Shown here: positions 7,689 through 14,887 of the stretch, piece after piece
How positions within the stretch are numbered: position 1 is the first letter of the stretch
Layout of the letters: each line of letters starts with the position of its first letter
Assembly (NCBI RefSeq): GCF_018119405.1
Contig: NZ_JAGPWC010000056.1
Span: forward strand, 1 to 34,197
Length of the DNA: 34,197 nucleotides
Reading direction: 5' to 3'
Source of the DNA: Massilia sp. ST3
GTDB lineage: Bacteria; Pseudomonadota; Gammaproteobacteria; Burkholderiales; Burkholderiaceae_D
Notes under the pieces: generated by a model
The model's input: only the letters and a program-made list of their open reading frames with translations
What the model was told of the DNA's origin: nothing
The model's database searches: none
Made by a program: the position numbers and the translations under genes

Positions 7689-8836
7689 GCGCCCTCCCCG
7701 GCGAATTCCTGGGCGATGCGGTCGTAATAGGCGCGCACCACGTTCATGTAGCGAGGATCTTCCAGCAGGAAGGCGTCGTGGCCGTGCGGCGCGTCGATCT
7801 CGGCGTAGCTGACCTTGCGCCGGTTCGACACCAGGGCCTCGACGATCTCGCGGCTGCGCTCGGGCGAAAAGCGCCAGTCGGTGCTGAACGAGGCCACCAG
7901 GAACTGGGCGCGGGTGCCGGCGAGCGCCTTGGCCAGGTCGCCGCCGTGCTCGCGCGCCGGGTCGAAGTAGTCGAGCGCCTTGGTGATGAGCAGATAGGTG
8001 TTGGCGTCGAAGTATTCCGAGAACTTGTCGCCCTGGTAGCGCAGGTAGGACTCGATCTCGAAATCGATGCCGAAGTCGAACTTGTAGTCGTTGCTTTCCG
8101 CGGCGTTGCGCAGCTTGCGGCCGAACTTCTCCGCCATGTCGTCGTTCGACAGGTAGGTGATGTGGCCGACCATGCGCGCCACCTTGAGGCCGTTCTTGGG
8201 CACCACGCCGTGCTCGTAGAAGTCGCCGCCGCGGTAGTCCGGGTCGGTCAGGATGGCCTGGCGCGCCACGTCGTTGAAGGCGATGTTCTGGGCCGAGAGC
8301 TTGGGCGTGGACGCGATCACGATGCAGTGGCGCAGGCGCTCGGGGAACTGGATGCTCCACGAGAGCGCCTGCATGCCGCCCAGCGAGCCGCCCATGACGG
8401 CGGCGAACTGCTCGATGCCGAGGCGGTCGGCCAGGCGCGCCTGGGCCGCCACCCAGTCTTCCACCGTCACCACCGGGAAGGCGGCGCCATAGGGCTTGCC
8501 GGTGGCCGGATTGGTGTGCATCGGGCCGGTCGAGCCGAAGCAGGACCCGAGGTTGTTGACGCCGATGACGAAGAAGCGGTTGGTGTCCAGCGGCTTGCCG
8601 GGGCCGACCATGTTGTCCCACCAGCCGGCGCTCTTCGGGTTGTTGGCGTACATGCCGGCCACGTGATGCGAGGCGTTGAGCGCGTGGCAGACCAGGACCG
8701 CGTTCGATTTATCGGCGTTCAGGGTGCCGTAGGTTTCGTACATCAGCGTGTAGTCGCCGAGCTGTGCGCCGCTTTGCAGGCGCAGCGGCTCAGGAAAATG
8801 CATCGCCTGCGGTGTGACTATTCCAAGAGATCCCAT
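7685..8836 (-). CDS. metX: Homoserine O-acyltransferase MetX
   Basis: 383-residue alpha/beta hydrolase-fold acyltransferase activating homoserine for methionine synthesis. The nucleophile elbow is GGSLGG with serine 151. The C-terminal DAPHGHDAFLLED segment carries the catalytic histidine. LVCHALNASHHVAG and GVNNLGSCFGSTGP are family signatures. The acyl donor (acetyl- or succinyl-CoA) is not decided by the name MetX. Betaproteobacterial MetX-MetW pairs are often treated as succinyltransferases, and I cannot separate these by eye. The MGSLGIVTPQ start at 8836 matches the conserved N-terminus, although ribosome-site complementarity is poor and the leader contains two near-identical 12-bp repeats. 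It starts 52 bp after ptsI ends on the same strand, with no SAM riboswitch in the gap. Confidence 0.94.
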   Translation of the reverse strand: MGSLGIVTPQAMHFPEPLRLQSGAQLGDYTLMYETYGTLNADKSNAVLVCHALNASHHVAGMYANNPKSAGWWDNMVGPGKPLDTNRFFVIGVNNLGSCFGSTGPMHTNPATGKPYGAAFPVVTVEDWVAAQARLADRLGIEQFAAVMGGSLGGMQALSWSIQFPERLRHCIVIASTPKLSAQNIAFNDVARQAILTDPDYRGGDFYEHGVVPKNGLKVARMVGHITYLSNDDMAEKFGRKLRNAAESNDYKFDFGIDFEIESYLRYQGDKFSEYFDANTYLLITKALDYFDPAREHGGDLAKALAGTRAQFLVASFSTDWRFSPERSREIVEALVSNRRKVSYAEIDAPHGHDAFLLEDPRYMNVVRAYYDRIAQEFAGEGA

Positions 8837-8860
8837 GTAGTGCTTCGCGTAGTGCTTCGT
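8837..8860 (-). repeat. Tandem 12-bp repeat at the metX start
   Basis: Plus-strand GTAGTGCTTCGC (8837-8848) is followed directly by GTAGTGCTTCGT (8849-8860), 11 of 12 identical. On the metX strand this gives two CGAAGCACTAC units ending at the ATG. It occupies the ribosome-binding position, so it may affect translation; that is inference. Confidence 0.85.
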
Positions 8861-8888
8861 GTGTTTTTGTGTGTTGCGCCGATGGCGC

Positions 8889-10658
8889 TCAGAGGGCTTG
8901 CAGCTGCTCGACCGCGGCAGCGATCTCGCTCGGTTCCATCGAGCGCAGGATGCGCCGGGTGCGGCTGGTGATGGCGTTCAGGTCGCAGTTCAGGATTTCC
9001 TGCTTCACCGCCAGCAGCTGCGCCGGGTGCATCGAGAACTCGCGCAGTCCCATGCCCAGCAGCAGGCGGGTGAGCTTGACGTCGCCGGCCATCTCGCCGC
9101 ACACCGCCACGTCCAGCCCGGCCTTGTGGCCGGTGGCGATCGTGTTGGCGATCAGCTGCAGCACCGCCGGGTGCAGCGGATTGTACAGGTGGGCCACCTC
9201 GTAGTCGACGCGGTCGATCGCCAGGGTGTACTGGATCAGGTCGTTGGTGCCGATCGAGAGGAAGTCCATGCGCTTGACGAACATCGGCAGCGCCAGCGCG
9301 GCGGCCGGGATCTCGATCATGGCGCCGACCTCGATCTTCTCGTCGAACTTGACGCCCTCCTCGCGCAGGCGCGCCTTGGCCTGCTCGAGCAGGTTCAGGG
9401 TCTGGTCGATCTCGAAGGCGTGCGCCAGCATCGGGACCAGGATGCGCACCGGGCCGAAGGCCGATGCCCTCAGGATCGCCCTCAGCTGGACCAGGAACAT
9501 CTGCGGCTCGGCCAGGCAGTAGCGGATCGCGCGCAGGCCCAGGGCCGGATTCAGGGCCGTGTGCTCGGTCGGGTCGAGCGGCTTGTCGGCGCCCACGTCC
9601 AGGGTGCGGATGGTCACCGGGCGGCCCTTCATCGCCAGCACCGCCTTGCGGTACTGCTCGAACTGCTCGTCCTCGTTCGGGATCTGCAGGCCTTGCGCGC
9701 CGCGTCCCATGAACAGGAATTCGGAGCGGAACAGGCCCACGCCGTTGGCGCCGGCTTCCAGCGCGGCCGGGCAGTCGTCCGGCAGCTCGATGTTGGCCAG
9801 CAGCGTGATCGCGGTGCCGTCCTTGGTCACGGCCGGCGTCTTCTTGAGCTTGAGGAGGCGCTTGCGCGCCTTCATCAGGGCGTTCTGGCGCGCGCGGTAC
9901 TGCTCCAGCACCAGCTGGCTCGGGTTGCAGATCACCACGCCAGCGTCGCCGTCGATGATCACCCAGTCGTCCTGCTCGATCAGGCGCGAGGCCTGGCTCA
10001 TGCCCACCGCCGCCGGGATGTCGAGCGAGCGTGCGACGATCGCGGTGTGCGAGTTCTGGCCGCCCACGTCGGTGACGAAACCGATGAAGGAACGCGGCCC
10101 GCCGTCGCGGTCGCGGAAGGCCAGCATGTCGGCCGGCGAGATGTCGTGGGCCACCACGATCATCTGCGGCGGCGCCTGGTCTTCGCCGACGAACAGCGGC
10201 GGCACGCTCAGCGCGGTGCCCAGCAGGACCTTGAGCACGCGCTCGGCCACCTGCTGGATGTCGTGCTTGCGTTCGCGCAGGTACTCGTCCTCGATCTCGT
10301 CGAACTGGCGCGACAGCTCGTCGATCTGGGTCACCAGGGCCCATTCGGCGTTGTAGTGGCGCGAGCGGATGATGTCGAGCGGCGCTTCCGAGATCATCGG
10401 GTCGGACAGGATCAGCACATGGACGTCGATGAAGGCGCCCAGCTCGGTGGGGGCGTCCTTGGGCAGGTCGGTCCACAATGCCTGCAGGTCGCGGTGGACC
10501 TCGGCGATGGCGTCCTGCAGGCGGCGCACCTCGGCCTCGACCTGCTCTTCCGGCACCAGGTAGTGCTTGACGTCGAGCGCGGCCGGCGTGAGCTTGTGCG
10601 CGCGGCCGATCGAGATCCCGCGCGATACCGGAATGCCGTGGAGCGTGAACGATGCCAT
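8889..10658 (-). CDS. ptsI: Phosphoenolpyruvate-protein phosphotransferase (PTS enzyme I)
   Basis: 589-residue cytosolic enzyme that autophosphorylates from PEP and passes phosphate to HPr. The N-terminal HPr-binding/swivelling region is followed by GGQNSHTAIVAR with the phosphorylated histidine at residue 204. The C-terminal PEP-utilising barrel shows FLSIGTNDLIQYTLAIDR and AVCGEMAGDVKL with the catalytic cysteine. The ATG at 10658 (MASFTLHGIPVSRGISIGRA) matches the conserved start, so the longer frame reading through upstream sequence is not used. It lies 41 bp after ptsH in the order gshB-EIIA-ptsH-ptsI. No EIIB or EIIC gene is visible, which suggests a regulatory PTS as known in many Betaproteobacteria. 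Confidence 0.97.
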   Translation of the reverse strand: MASFTLHGIPVSRGISIGRAHKLTPAALDVKHYLVPEEQVEAEVRRLQDAIAEVHRDLQALWTDLPKDAPTELGAFIDVHVLILSDPMISEAPLDIIRSRHYNAEWALVTQIDELSRQFDEIEDEYLRERKHDIQQVAERVLKVLLGTALSVPPLFVGEDQAPPQMIVVAHDISPADMLAFRDRDGGPRSFIGFVTDVGGQNSHTAIVARSLDIPAAVGMSQASRLIEQDDWVIIDGDAGVVICNPSQLVLEQYRARQNALMKARKRLLKLKKTPAVTKDGTAITLLANIELPDDCPAALEAGANGVGLFRSEFLFMGRGAQGLQIPNEDEQFEQYRKAVLAMKGRPVTIRTLDVGADKPLDPTEHTALNPALGLRAIRYCLAEPQMFLVQLRAILRASAFGPVRILVPMLAHAFEIDQTLNLLEQAKARLREEGVKFDEKIEVGAMIEIPAAALALPMFVKRMDFLSIGTNDLIQYTLAIDRVDYEVAHLYNPLHPAVLQLIANTIATGHKAGLDVAVCGEMAGDVKLTRLLLGMGLREFSMHPAQLLAVKQEILNCDLNAITSRTRRILRSMEPSEIAAAVEQLQAL

Positions 10659-10699
10659 CGAGGGTCCCGTATGGCGGGCGAGCGCCGCTTCGCGCGGCA

Positions 10700-10969
10700 T
10701 TACTCGCCTTCGCCGAACTTGTCGTTGATCAGGCCGGCGAGCGCGGTGACGCACTGCTGCTCGTCCGGGCCATCCGCTTCCAGCAGCACCTTGGCGCCCT
10801 TGCCGGCGGCCAGCATCATGACGCCCATGATCGACTTGGCGTTGATGCGGCGGCCGTTGCGGGTCAGCCAGACGTCGCTCTGGAACTTCGCGGCCAGCTG
10901 CGTGAATTTGGCGGAAGCGCGGGCATGCAGGCCCAGCTTGTTGATGATCTCAAGTTCCTGTTGAATCAT
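10700..10969 (-). CDS. ptsH: Phosphocarrier protein HPr
   Basis: 89 residues, the full HPr length. The phospho-accepting histidine is H15 in NKLGLHARASAKF. The regulatory serine site is S46 in INAKSIMGVMML, the position phosphorylated by HPr kinase where that enzyme exists. It carries phosphate from enzyme I to the EIIA-type protein encoded upstream, from which it is separated by 35 bp. It is downstream of the EIIA gene and upstream of ptsI on the same strand, consistent with one transcript. Confidence 0.97.
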   Translation of the reverse strand: MIQQELEIINKLGLHARASAKFTQLAAKFQSDVWLTRNGRRINAKSIMGVMMLAAGKGAKVLLEADGPDEQQCVTALAGLINDKFGEGE

Positions 10970-11004
10970 ATTCTCGTTGTCGTTGTCTGGTCTGGTCTCG
11001 TTCT

Positions 11005-11412
11005 TCAGCTCGATCCTACGCGGATCCGGTTGTCGACCCGCACCGCGCCGTTCTGGGCGCCGGCCAGCGCCATCTCCACCACCACGTCGAGCGTATCGCG
11101 GCGGTAGGTGATCGCGCGCAGCAGCATGGGCAGGCTGATGCCGGCGATGATTTCGACATGGCCCGCATCGGCCAGCGAATTGCAGCAGTTGGACGGCGTG
11201 CCGCCCTTGATGTCGGTGATCACCAGGACGCCGTCGCCCTCGTCCAGGCGCGCGATCGCCTCCTTGGCCAGGCAGTTGACCTCGCCCAGGTCCTGGTCGG
11301 CGGTCACGTCGATCGCCTCGAAGCGTTCGGTCGGGCCGCGGAACACGTGCGCGACCGCCGCGATGAATGCCTGGCCCAGCGGAGCGTGGGTCATGAGCAG
11401 GATGCCTACCAC
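11005..11412 (-). CDS. PTS EIIA protein, mannose (EIIA-man) family
   Basis: 135 residues matching the single-domain mannose-family EIIA. The phosphorylated histidine is H9 in VGILLMTHAPLGQAF; DIKGGTPSNCCN is the conserved second loop. The frame extends upstream into gshB, but a GTG at 11410-11412 places the protein exactly on the family's N-terminus and one base after the gshB stop (TGA-C-GTG). Translation is therefore probably coupled to gshB. With HPr and EI following and no sugar permease nearby, it probably serves as the terminal phosphoryl acceptor of a regulatory PTS. Its output partner is not in the window. Confidence 0.92.
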   Translation of the reverse strand: MVGILLMTHAPLGQAFIAAVAHVFRGPTERFEAIDVTADQDLGEVNCLAKEAIARLDEGDGVLVITDIKGGTPSNCCNSLADAGHVEIIAGISLPMLLRAITYRRDTLDVVVEMALAGAQNGAVRVDNRIRVGSS

Positions 11413-11413
11413 G

Positions 11414-12370
11414 TCAGTGTTTCCTGGCCTGCTGCGCGCGCAGCTCGACCGCGTCGATGAACATCGCGGCCACGTCGAATCCGGTCTGGTCGGTGATCTC
11501 CTGGAAGCAGGTGGGGCTGGTGACATTCACCTCGGTCAGGAAATCGCCGATCACGTCTAATCCTACCAGCAACAGACCGCGCGCGGCCAGCACCGGCCCG
11601 AGGGTCTCGGCGATATGGCGGTCGCGCTCAGTCAGGGGCTGGGCCACGCCGACGCCGCCGGCCGCCAGGTTGCCGCGCACCTCGGTGCCCTGGGGGATGC
11701 GCGCCAGCGCGAAAGGCACCGGCTTGCCGTCGATGACCAGCACCCGCTTGTCGCCCTTGACGATGGCCGGAATGTACTTCTGGGCCATGATGGTGTGGCG
11801 GCCGTTACCGGTGAGGGTCTCGATGATCGAGCCCAGGTTCATGGCGTCCTCGCGCACGCGGAAGATGCCGGCGCCGCCCATGCCGTCCAGCGGCTTGAAG
11901 ATCACATCGCCGTGCTTGGCGTGGAAGGCGCGCAGCTGCGCCAGGTTCGAGCTGACCAGGGTCGGCGAGGTGAATTCGCTGAACTGGCAGATCGACAGCT
12001 TCTCGTTGTGGTCGCGGATCGCCGACGGACGGTTGAACACGCACGCGCCCTGGCGCTCGGCCAGTTCCAGCAGGTAGGTGCCGTAGACGTATTCCATGTC
12101 GAAGGGCGGGTCCTTGCGCTCGATGACGGCGTCGAAGGCGGACAGCTGCACCGTCTCGGCCGGGTCGGCGCGGTACCAATCCTGTGCGTCGCCGGTCAGG
12201 TGAATGCGCGCCACGTTCGCGATCACGATCCCTTCCTGGAGCGCCATGTCGCGCTGCTCGAAGGCGTAGACGGCATGGCCGCGCTTGTGCGCCTCGCGCA
12301 TCATGGCGAAGGTCGAATCCTTGTAAATCTTGAAGCCGGACAGCGGATCGGCAAGAAAAGCGATTTTCAT
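11414..12370 (-). CDS. gshB: Glutathione synthetase
   Basis: 318-residue ATP-grasp enzyme that joins gamma-glutamylcysteine and glycine. Family features include MKIAFLADPLSGFKIYKDST at the N-terminus, RKDPPFDMEYVY, VFNRPSAIRDHNEKL, the ATP-binding FKPLDGMGGAGIFR glycine-rich loop and the metal-binding C-terminal DVIGDFLTEVNVTSPTCFQE. Length equals the bacterial family norm. GGATG lies a few bases before the ATG at 12370. The EIIA gene follows after one base. gshA lies in the same orientation about 4 kb upstream (16517-17818), separated by an accessory block; in related genomes the two are normally close (family knowledge, not checked here). Confidence 0.97.
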   Translation of the reverse strand: MKIAFLADPLSGFKIYKDSTFAMMREAHKRGHAVYAFEQRDMALQEGIVIANVARIHLTGDAQDWYRADPAETVQLSAFDAVIERKDPPFDMEYVYGTYLLELAERQGACVFNRPSAIRDHNEKLSICQFSEFTSPTLVSSNLAQLRAFHAKHGDVIFKPLDGMGGAGIFRVREDAMNLGSIIETLTGNGRHTIMAQKYIPAIVKGDKRVLVIDGKPVPFALARIPQGTEVRGNLAAGGVGVAQPLTERDRHIAETLGPVLAARGLLLVGLDVIGDFLTEVNVTSPTCFQEITDQTGFDVAAMFIDAVELRAQQARKH

Positions 12371-12585
12371 GGTGCATCCAATAGGGGCAATGCATCGATT
12401 TTAGCTGGAAACGCCAAAGCTCGCGGCTGCCGCCCCCGGGGGGGCGAAATTTGCTGCCAAAATGCAATCCCCAACTTGTGCGGGAACAAAGTCATGGCTG
12501 CATCCCCGCAAGCCCGGGCGCGGTTCAGCTTGTCCGGATGCTTATTTGTTTGATATCGTTTGTGTTCGACCTTCAAGGCCATCCC

Positions 12586-13233
12586 ATGACACCCGCCCAA
12601 CGCCAGGCCGCCACCGAAACCCTGCTCCGCGAGCACGGCATTCCCGTCAACCCCGAGCTGCCATGGATCGAGGACGAGCACGAGGTGCGGCTGCGCTCGG
12701 CCGACGCACTGTGCTGCCGCCTGATGGCTTTATGGGGCGTGGTCGGCACGTCGATGCTGCGCGAGAACGATTTTTTCGAGGATTATTTTTCGATCGGCGA
12801 GCGGCGCGCCTGGCTCTCGGGCGAGGAAGAACGCTTCCTGTTCGATCCGGTTCCGCTCGACGCCGACTACCTGCGTTTTTCCTGGCGCCAGGAAGCCCTG
12901 TACTTCCTGGCCTGGTGCGGCGGCCTGGTCGACCGCATCGACCTGCCGCGCAGCGAGGCCAGCGCACGCGCCTTCCTGCACTTCTTCCCGGAAGACGAAG
13001 CCGACCCCGCCGCGCTGCGCGAGGCCCTGCGCGTGCGCCCGGCGCGCGAGATCCTCGACTGGTCGGACCGCCTCTACCGCCTGCACTGGGCGGTGCGCGA
13101 CGCGCGCCTGCACGGCCGCCCGACGCCCGGCGGGCTGGTGTCGGGCGCCGTCTTCGAATGGCACTATGCGGTCAACTGGATGACCCGCTACGACGGCGAG
13201 GACGACTGGGACGAGGTCGGCACCGATACCTGA
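12586..13233 (+). CDS. DUF4272-like protein of unknown function
   Basis: 215 residues, cytosolic, acidic. It looks like a DUF4272 protein: SADALCCRLMALWGVVG (helical, about residues 38-55) and SWRQEALYFLAWCGGLVDRI (about 101-120) resemble its conserved blocks, followed by an Arg/Trp-rich C-terminal half (RLYRLHWAVRDARL, AVFEWHYAVNWM). No catalytic motif or signal peptide is visible, and function is unknown. An in-frame ATG at 12451 is rejected because its 45 extra codons fall in non-coding-looking leader; MTPAQRQAATETLLREHGI at 12586 starts where coding character begins. The 215-bp upstream gap to divergent gshB holds a CGCCCCC/GGGGGCG hairpin (12431-12446) but no convincing promoter. Confidence 0.7.
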   Translation: MTPAQRQAATETLLREHGIPVNPELPWIEDEHEVRLRSADALCCRLMALWGVVGTSMLRENDFFEDYFSIGERRAWLSGEEERFLFDPVPLDADYLRFSWRQEALYFLAWCGGLVDRIDLPRSEASARAFLHFFPEDEADPAALREALRVRPAREILDWSDRLYRLHWAVRDARLHGRPTPGGLVSGAVFEWHYAVNWMTRYDGEDDWDEVGTDT

Positions 13234-13272
13234 GCAGCCGAGCCCTGCCCACCCGGCCCTGCCCGATTTTCG

Positions 13273-13291
13273 GCTTGCCTTCATGGCAAGC
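13273..13291. other. Perfect 7-bp hairpin between DUF4272 gene and VOC gene
   Basis: GCTTGCC (13273-13279) and GGCAAGC (13285-13291) pair around TTCAT. No T tract follows on either strand, so an intrinsic terminator is doubtful. It lies 45 bp upstream of the VOC start. Confidence 0.4.
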
Positions 13292-13335
13292 GTCCCCGTA
13301 CACTGCCTTGCCAACATTCTTCCATTGGAGCACAC

Positions 13336-13722
13336 ATGAAGCGGGTTACGGGTATCGGCGGCATCTTTTTCCATGCGAAGGACCCGGTGGCGATGCGCGC
13401 CTGGTACCAGCGCCACCTGGGCATACCGGTGCTGGAATGGGGCGGGGCCGCCTTCACCTGGACCGACGAGGCGGGCCGGCCGACCGGCGGCACCACCATC
13501 TGGTCGGTTGCGGCGCGTACCGAAGAGAGCAACTTCGCTCCCGACAAGAACTTCATGATCAACTACCGGGTCGACGACCTGGCCGCCCTGCTGCAGGCCC
13601 TGCGCGACGAGGGCTGCAATGTCGTGGACAAGACCGACGACTCCGAATACGGCAAGTTCGGCTGGGTCATCGACCCGGAGGGGAACAAGGTCGAACTCTG
13701 GCAGCCCCCTCCGGGCCAGTAA
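13336..13722 (+). CDS. VOC-family (glyoxalase/bleomycin-resistance fold) protein
   Basis: 128 residues, a single vicinal-oxygen-chelate unit of two beta-alpha-beta-beta-beta modules. MKRVTGIGGIFFHAKDPVAM with the first-strand histidine and WYQRHLGIPVLEWGG form module one; NYRVDDLAALLQALRDEGCNV and the C-terminal VIDPEGNKVELWQPP form module two. The VIDPEGN-x-VELWQP ending carries the usual metal-ligand glutamate. Substrate is not predictable; family members handle methylglyoxal adducts, antibiotics or aromatic diols. GGAG lies about 6 bases before the ATG. It converges on the SnoaL-like gene with only 10 bp between stops. Confidence 0.88.
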   Translation: MKRVTGIGGIFFHAKDPVAMRAWYQRHLGIPVLEWGGAAFTWTDEAGRPTGGTTIWSVAARTEESNFAPDKNFMINYRVDDLAALLQALRDEGCNVVDKTDDSEYGKFGWVIDPEGNKVELWQPPPGQ

Positions 13723-13732
13723 GCGCCGTCGT

Positions 13733-14185
13733 CTATAGCGGCCAGTCCGCCCTGGCGTCCGCGAAGGAGCGCGGGATGGCCCCGATCTGCTGCAGCACCC
13801 CCAGGCGGTCGGCCTGCAGCCAGGCACGGACGATGCGGCCCGCCCGCAGCTGGTAGATCACGTGCCCTTCCTGGATCACGTCGGCATTGGTCGGCGCCAG
13901 GCCGGCGAAACGCCCGCGGTGCGTGGCCCGGAAAGTCCAGCGCGCCGCCACCCGGTCGCCTTCGCCGAACAGGTCGTGGACCTCGAAGCGCACGCCGGGA
14001 AAGCCGGTGAGCACGGCTTCGATGCCGGCCCGGAATTCCCGCGGCCCCCGTTCGCCGCGCGCGCCCTCGAAATCCGGCGCGACCAGGCTCTCCAGGCGGT
14101 CCAGTTCGCGGGTGTTGATACAGTCCTCGTAGAGGGCGTGGACCAGGCGCTTGTTGGCCTCGACGCTCGTCGGTTCCATGCTCAT
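13733..14185 (-). CDS. SnoaL-like / ester-cyclase family protein, predicted SoxR target
   Basis: 150-residue NTF2-like alpha+beta-barrel protein. Typical features are EANKRLVHALYEDCINTRELDRLESLVAPDF at the N-terminus, FRAGIEAVLTGFPGVRFEVHDLFGEGDRVAARWTF, and a C-terminal strand run VIYQLRAGRIVRAWLQADRLGVLQQIG. The superfamily includes polyketide cyclases and many small-molecule-binding proteins of unknown activity; no specific chemistry can be assigned. It is divergent from soxR, with a SoxR operator centred in the promoter reading towards it. It is therefore probably induced by redox-active compounds, possibly binding or modifying them (inference). The start is the first ATG of MSMEPTSVEANK at 14185; the next ATG is two codons on. 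Confidence 0.85.
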   Translation of the reverse strand: MSMEPTSVEANKRLVHALYEDCINTRELDRLESLVAPDFEGARGERGPREFRAGIEAVLTGFPGVRFEVHDLFGEGDRVAARWTFRATHRGRFAGLAPTNADVIQEGHVIYQLRAGRIVRAWLQADRLGVLQQIGAIPRSFADARADWPL

Positions 14186-14200
14186 CGTGTTCTCCAGGGC

Positions 14201-14229
14201 TTGTCAATCGATGCCGAGGAGTGTAGAAC
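14201..14229 (+). promoter_or_regulatory. Possible soxR promoter
   Basis: TTGTCA (14201-14206), a 17-bp spacer and TAGAAC (14224-14229) lie 31 bp upstream of the soxR ATG. The -10 touches the SoxR palindrome, which would permit autoregulation. The -10 match is moderate. Confidence 0.45.
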
Positions 14230-14250
14230 CTCAACTTAAGTTGAGGTCAA
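14220..14250 (-). promoter_or_regulatory. SoxR-type promoter of the SnoaL-like gene
   Basis: On the minus strand TTGACC (14250-14245) is followed by exactly 19 bp and TACACT (14225-14220). A 19-bp spacer, too long for unaided sigma-70 polymerase, is characteristic of promoters activated by MerR-family regulators such as SoxR. The spacer contains the SoxR palindrome. The start point would be near 14213, giving a leader of about 28 bases before the ATG at 14185. Confidence 0.85.
14228..14247. promoter_or_regulatory. SoxR operator (soxbox)
   Basis: ACCTCAACTTAAGTTGAGGT is a perfect 20-bp palindrome. It matches the canonical SoxR site CCTCAAGTTAACTTGAGG at all but two central positions. It sits between soxR and the SnoaL-like gene, so both can be controlled from it. 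Confidence 0.92.
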
Positions 14251-14259
14251 GAGAAAACC

Positions 14260-14712
14260 ATGGCGAAAATCGATCCGGACGATATCGGCAAGCTGCTGAG
14301 CGTGGGCGAGGTGGCGCGGCGCAGCGGCGTGGCCGTCTCGGCCCTGCACTTCTACGAATCCAAGGGACTGATCCACAGCGTGCGCAGCGCCGGCCAGCAG
14401 CGCCGCTACGGCCGCGACGTGCTGCGCCGGGTGGCGGTGATCAAGGTGGCCCAGCGCATCGGCATTTCGCTGGCCTCGATCAGCACCGCCCTCGCCTCGC
14501 TGCCAGAGGGACGCACGCCGACGGCCGGCGACTGGGCGCGCATGTCCAGCCTGTGGCGCCGCGAGCTGGACGAACGCATCCTGCAGCTGACGCGCCTGCG
14601 CGACCAGCTGGACGGCTGCATCGGCTGCGGCTGCCTGTCGATCGAGGCCTGCCGGCTGCGCAATCCGCTGGATGAATTGTCCGAGCAAGGCAGCGGCCCG
14701 CAGCTGCTATAA
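14260..14712 (+). CDS. soxR: Redox-sensitive transcriptional activator SoxR
   Basis: 150-residue MerR-family regulator with a [2Fe-2S] cluster. The N-terminal winged helix-turn-helix is LLSVGEVARRSGVAVSALHFYE (about residues 12-33), followed by RRYGRDVLRRVAVIKVAQRIG and the dimerisation helix. The cluster-binding cysteines are C120, C123, C125 and C131 in CIGCGCLSIEAC, the exact SoxR spacing that separates it from other MerR proteins. Oxidation of the cluster by redox-cycling drugs or NO turns SoxR into an activator. No soxS is nearby, as usual outside enteric bacteria, where SoxR acts directly on small detoxification regulons. Its operator lies just upstream and also serves the divergent SnoaL-like gene. 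Confidence 0.97.
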   Translation: MAKIDPDDIGKLLSVGEVARRSGVAVSALHFYESKGLIHSVRSAGQQRRYGRDVLRRVAVIKVAQRIGISLASISTALASLPEGRTPTAGDWARMSSLWRRELDERILQLTRLRDQLDGCIGCGCLSIEACRLRNPLDELSEQGSGPQLL

Positions 14713-14734
14713 GGGATAGGAGGAAGAAGGAACG

Positions 14735-14887
14735 ATGATCAAGCCCGGGATCGGCGCCGTGGAGCCGGCGTGCGCGACGTCCGCCGAGTGTGCGGTTCTG
14801 AAGCGCGCTTTCACCAGGCGCCTCAGGGCGCTGGCGGCGCGCCCAAGGCTTGCAGGCGCTCCACAGCATTTGTATTTTTCGGGTTGA
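14735..14887 (+). pseudogene. Possible 50-codon ORF or gene remnant after soxR
   Basis: ATG at 14735 is preceded by a very good Shine-Dalgarno region (AGGAGGAAGAAGG, 14718-14730) and opens a 50-codon frame starting MIKPGIGAVEPACATSAECA, ending at TGA 14885-14887. The last 65 bases overlap the 3' end of the opposing hydrolase gene. I do not recognise the peptide. The strong ribosome site 22 bp after soxR suggests the 5' remnant of a gene once co-transcribed with soxR and cut off near 14820. A genuine small protein is the alternative. Confidence 0.35.

Noticed and set aside
7059..8621. metW extended to 520 codons
   Set aside because: The extra part is a shifted frame of metX; the MetW family starts at MNFNELNALRPDL with the ATGA overlap.
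8837..8888. SAM riboswitch upstream of metX
   Set aside because: The 52-bp gap holds only a C/A-rich stretch and a tandem repeat, without aptamer-like stems.
8859..10964. Plus-strand open frame of 701 codons opposite ptsI and ptsH
   Set aside because: It is antisense to two clear genes with catalytic motifs, and its translation is repetitive His/Gln/Arg-rich shadow sequence.
12431..12446. CGCCCCC/GGGGGCG hairpin upstream of the DUF4272 gene as a terminator
   Set aside because: The loop would be only two bases or the stem slips among runs of C and G; no T tract and no upstream gene on that strand to terminate.
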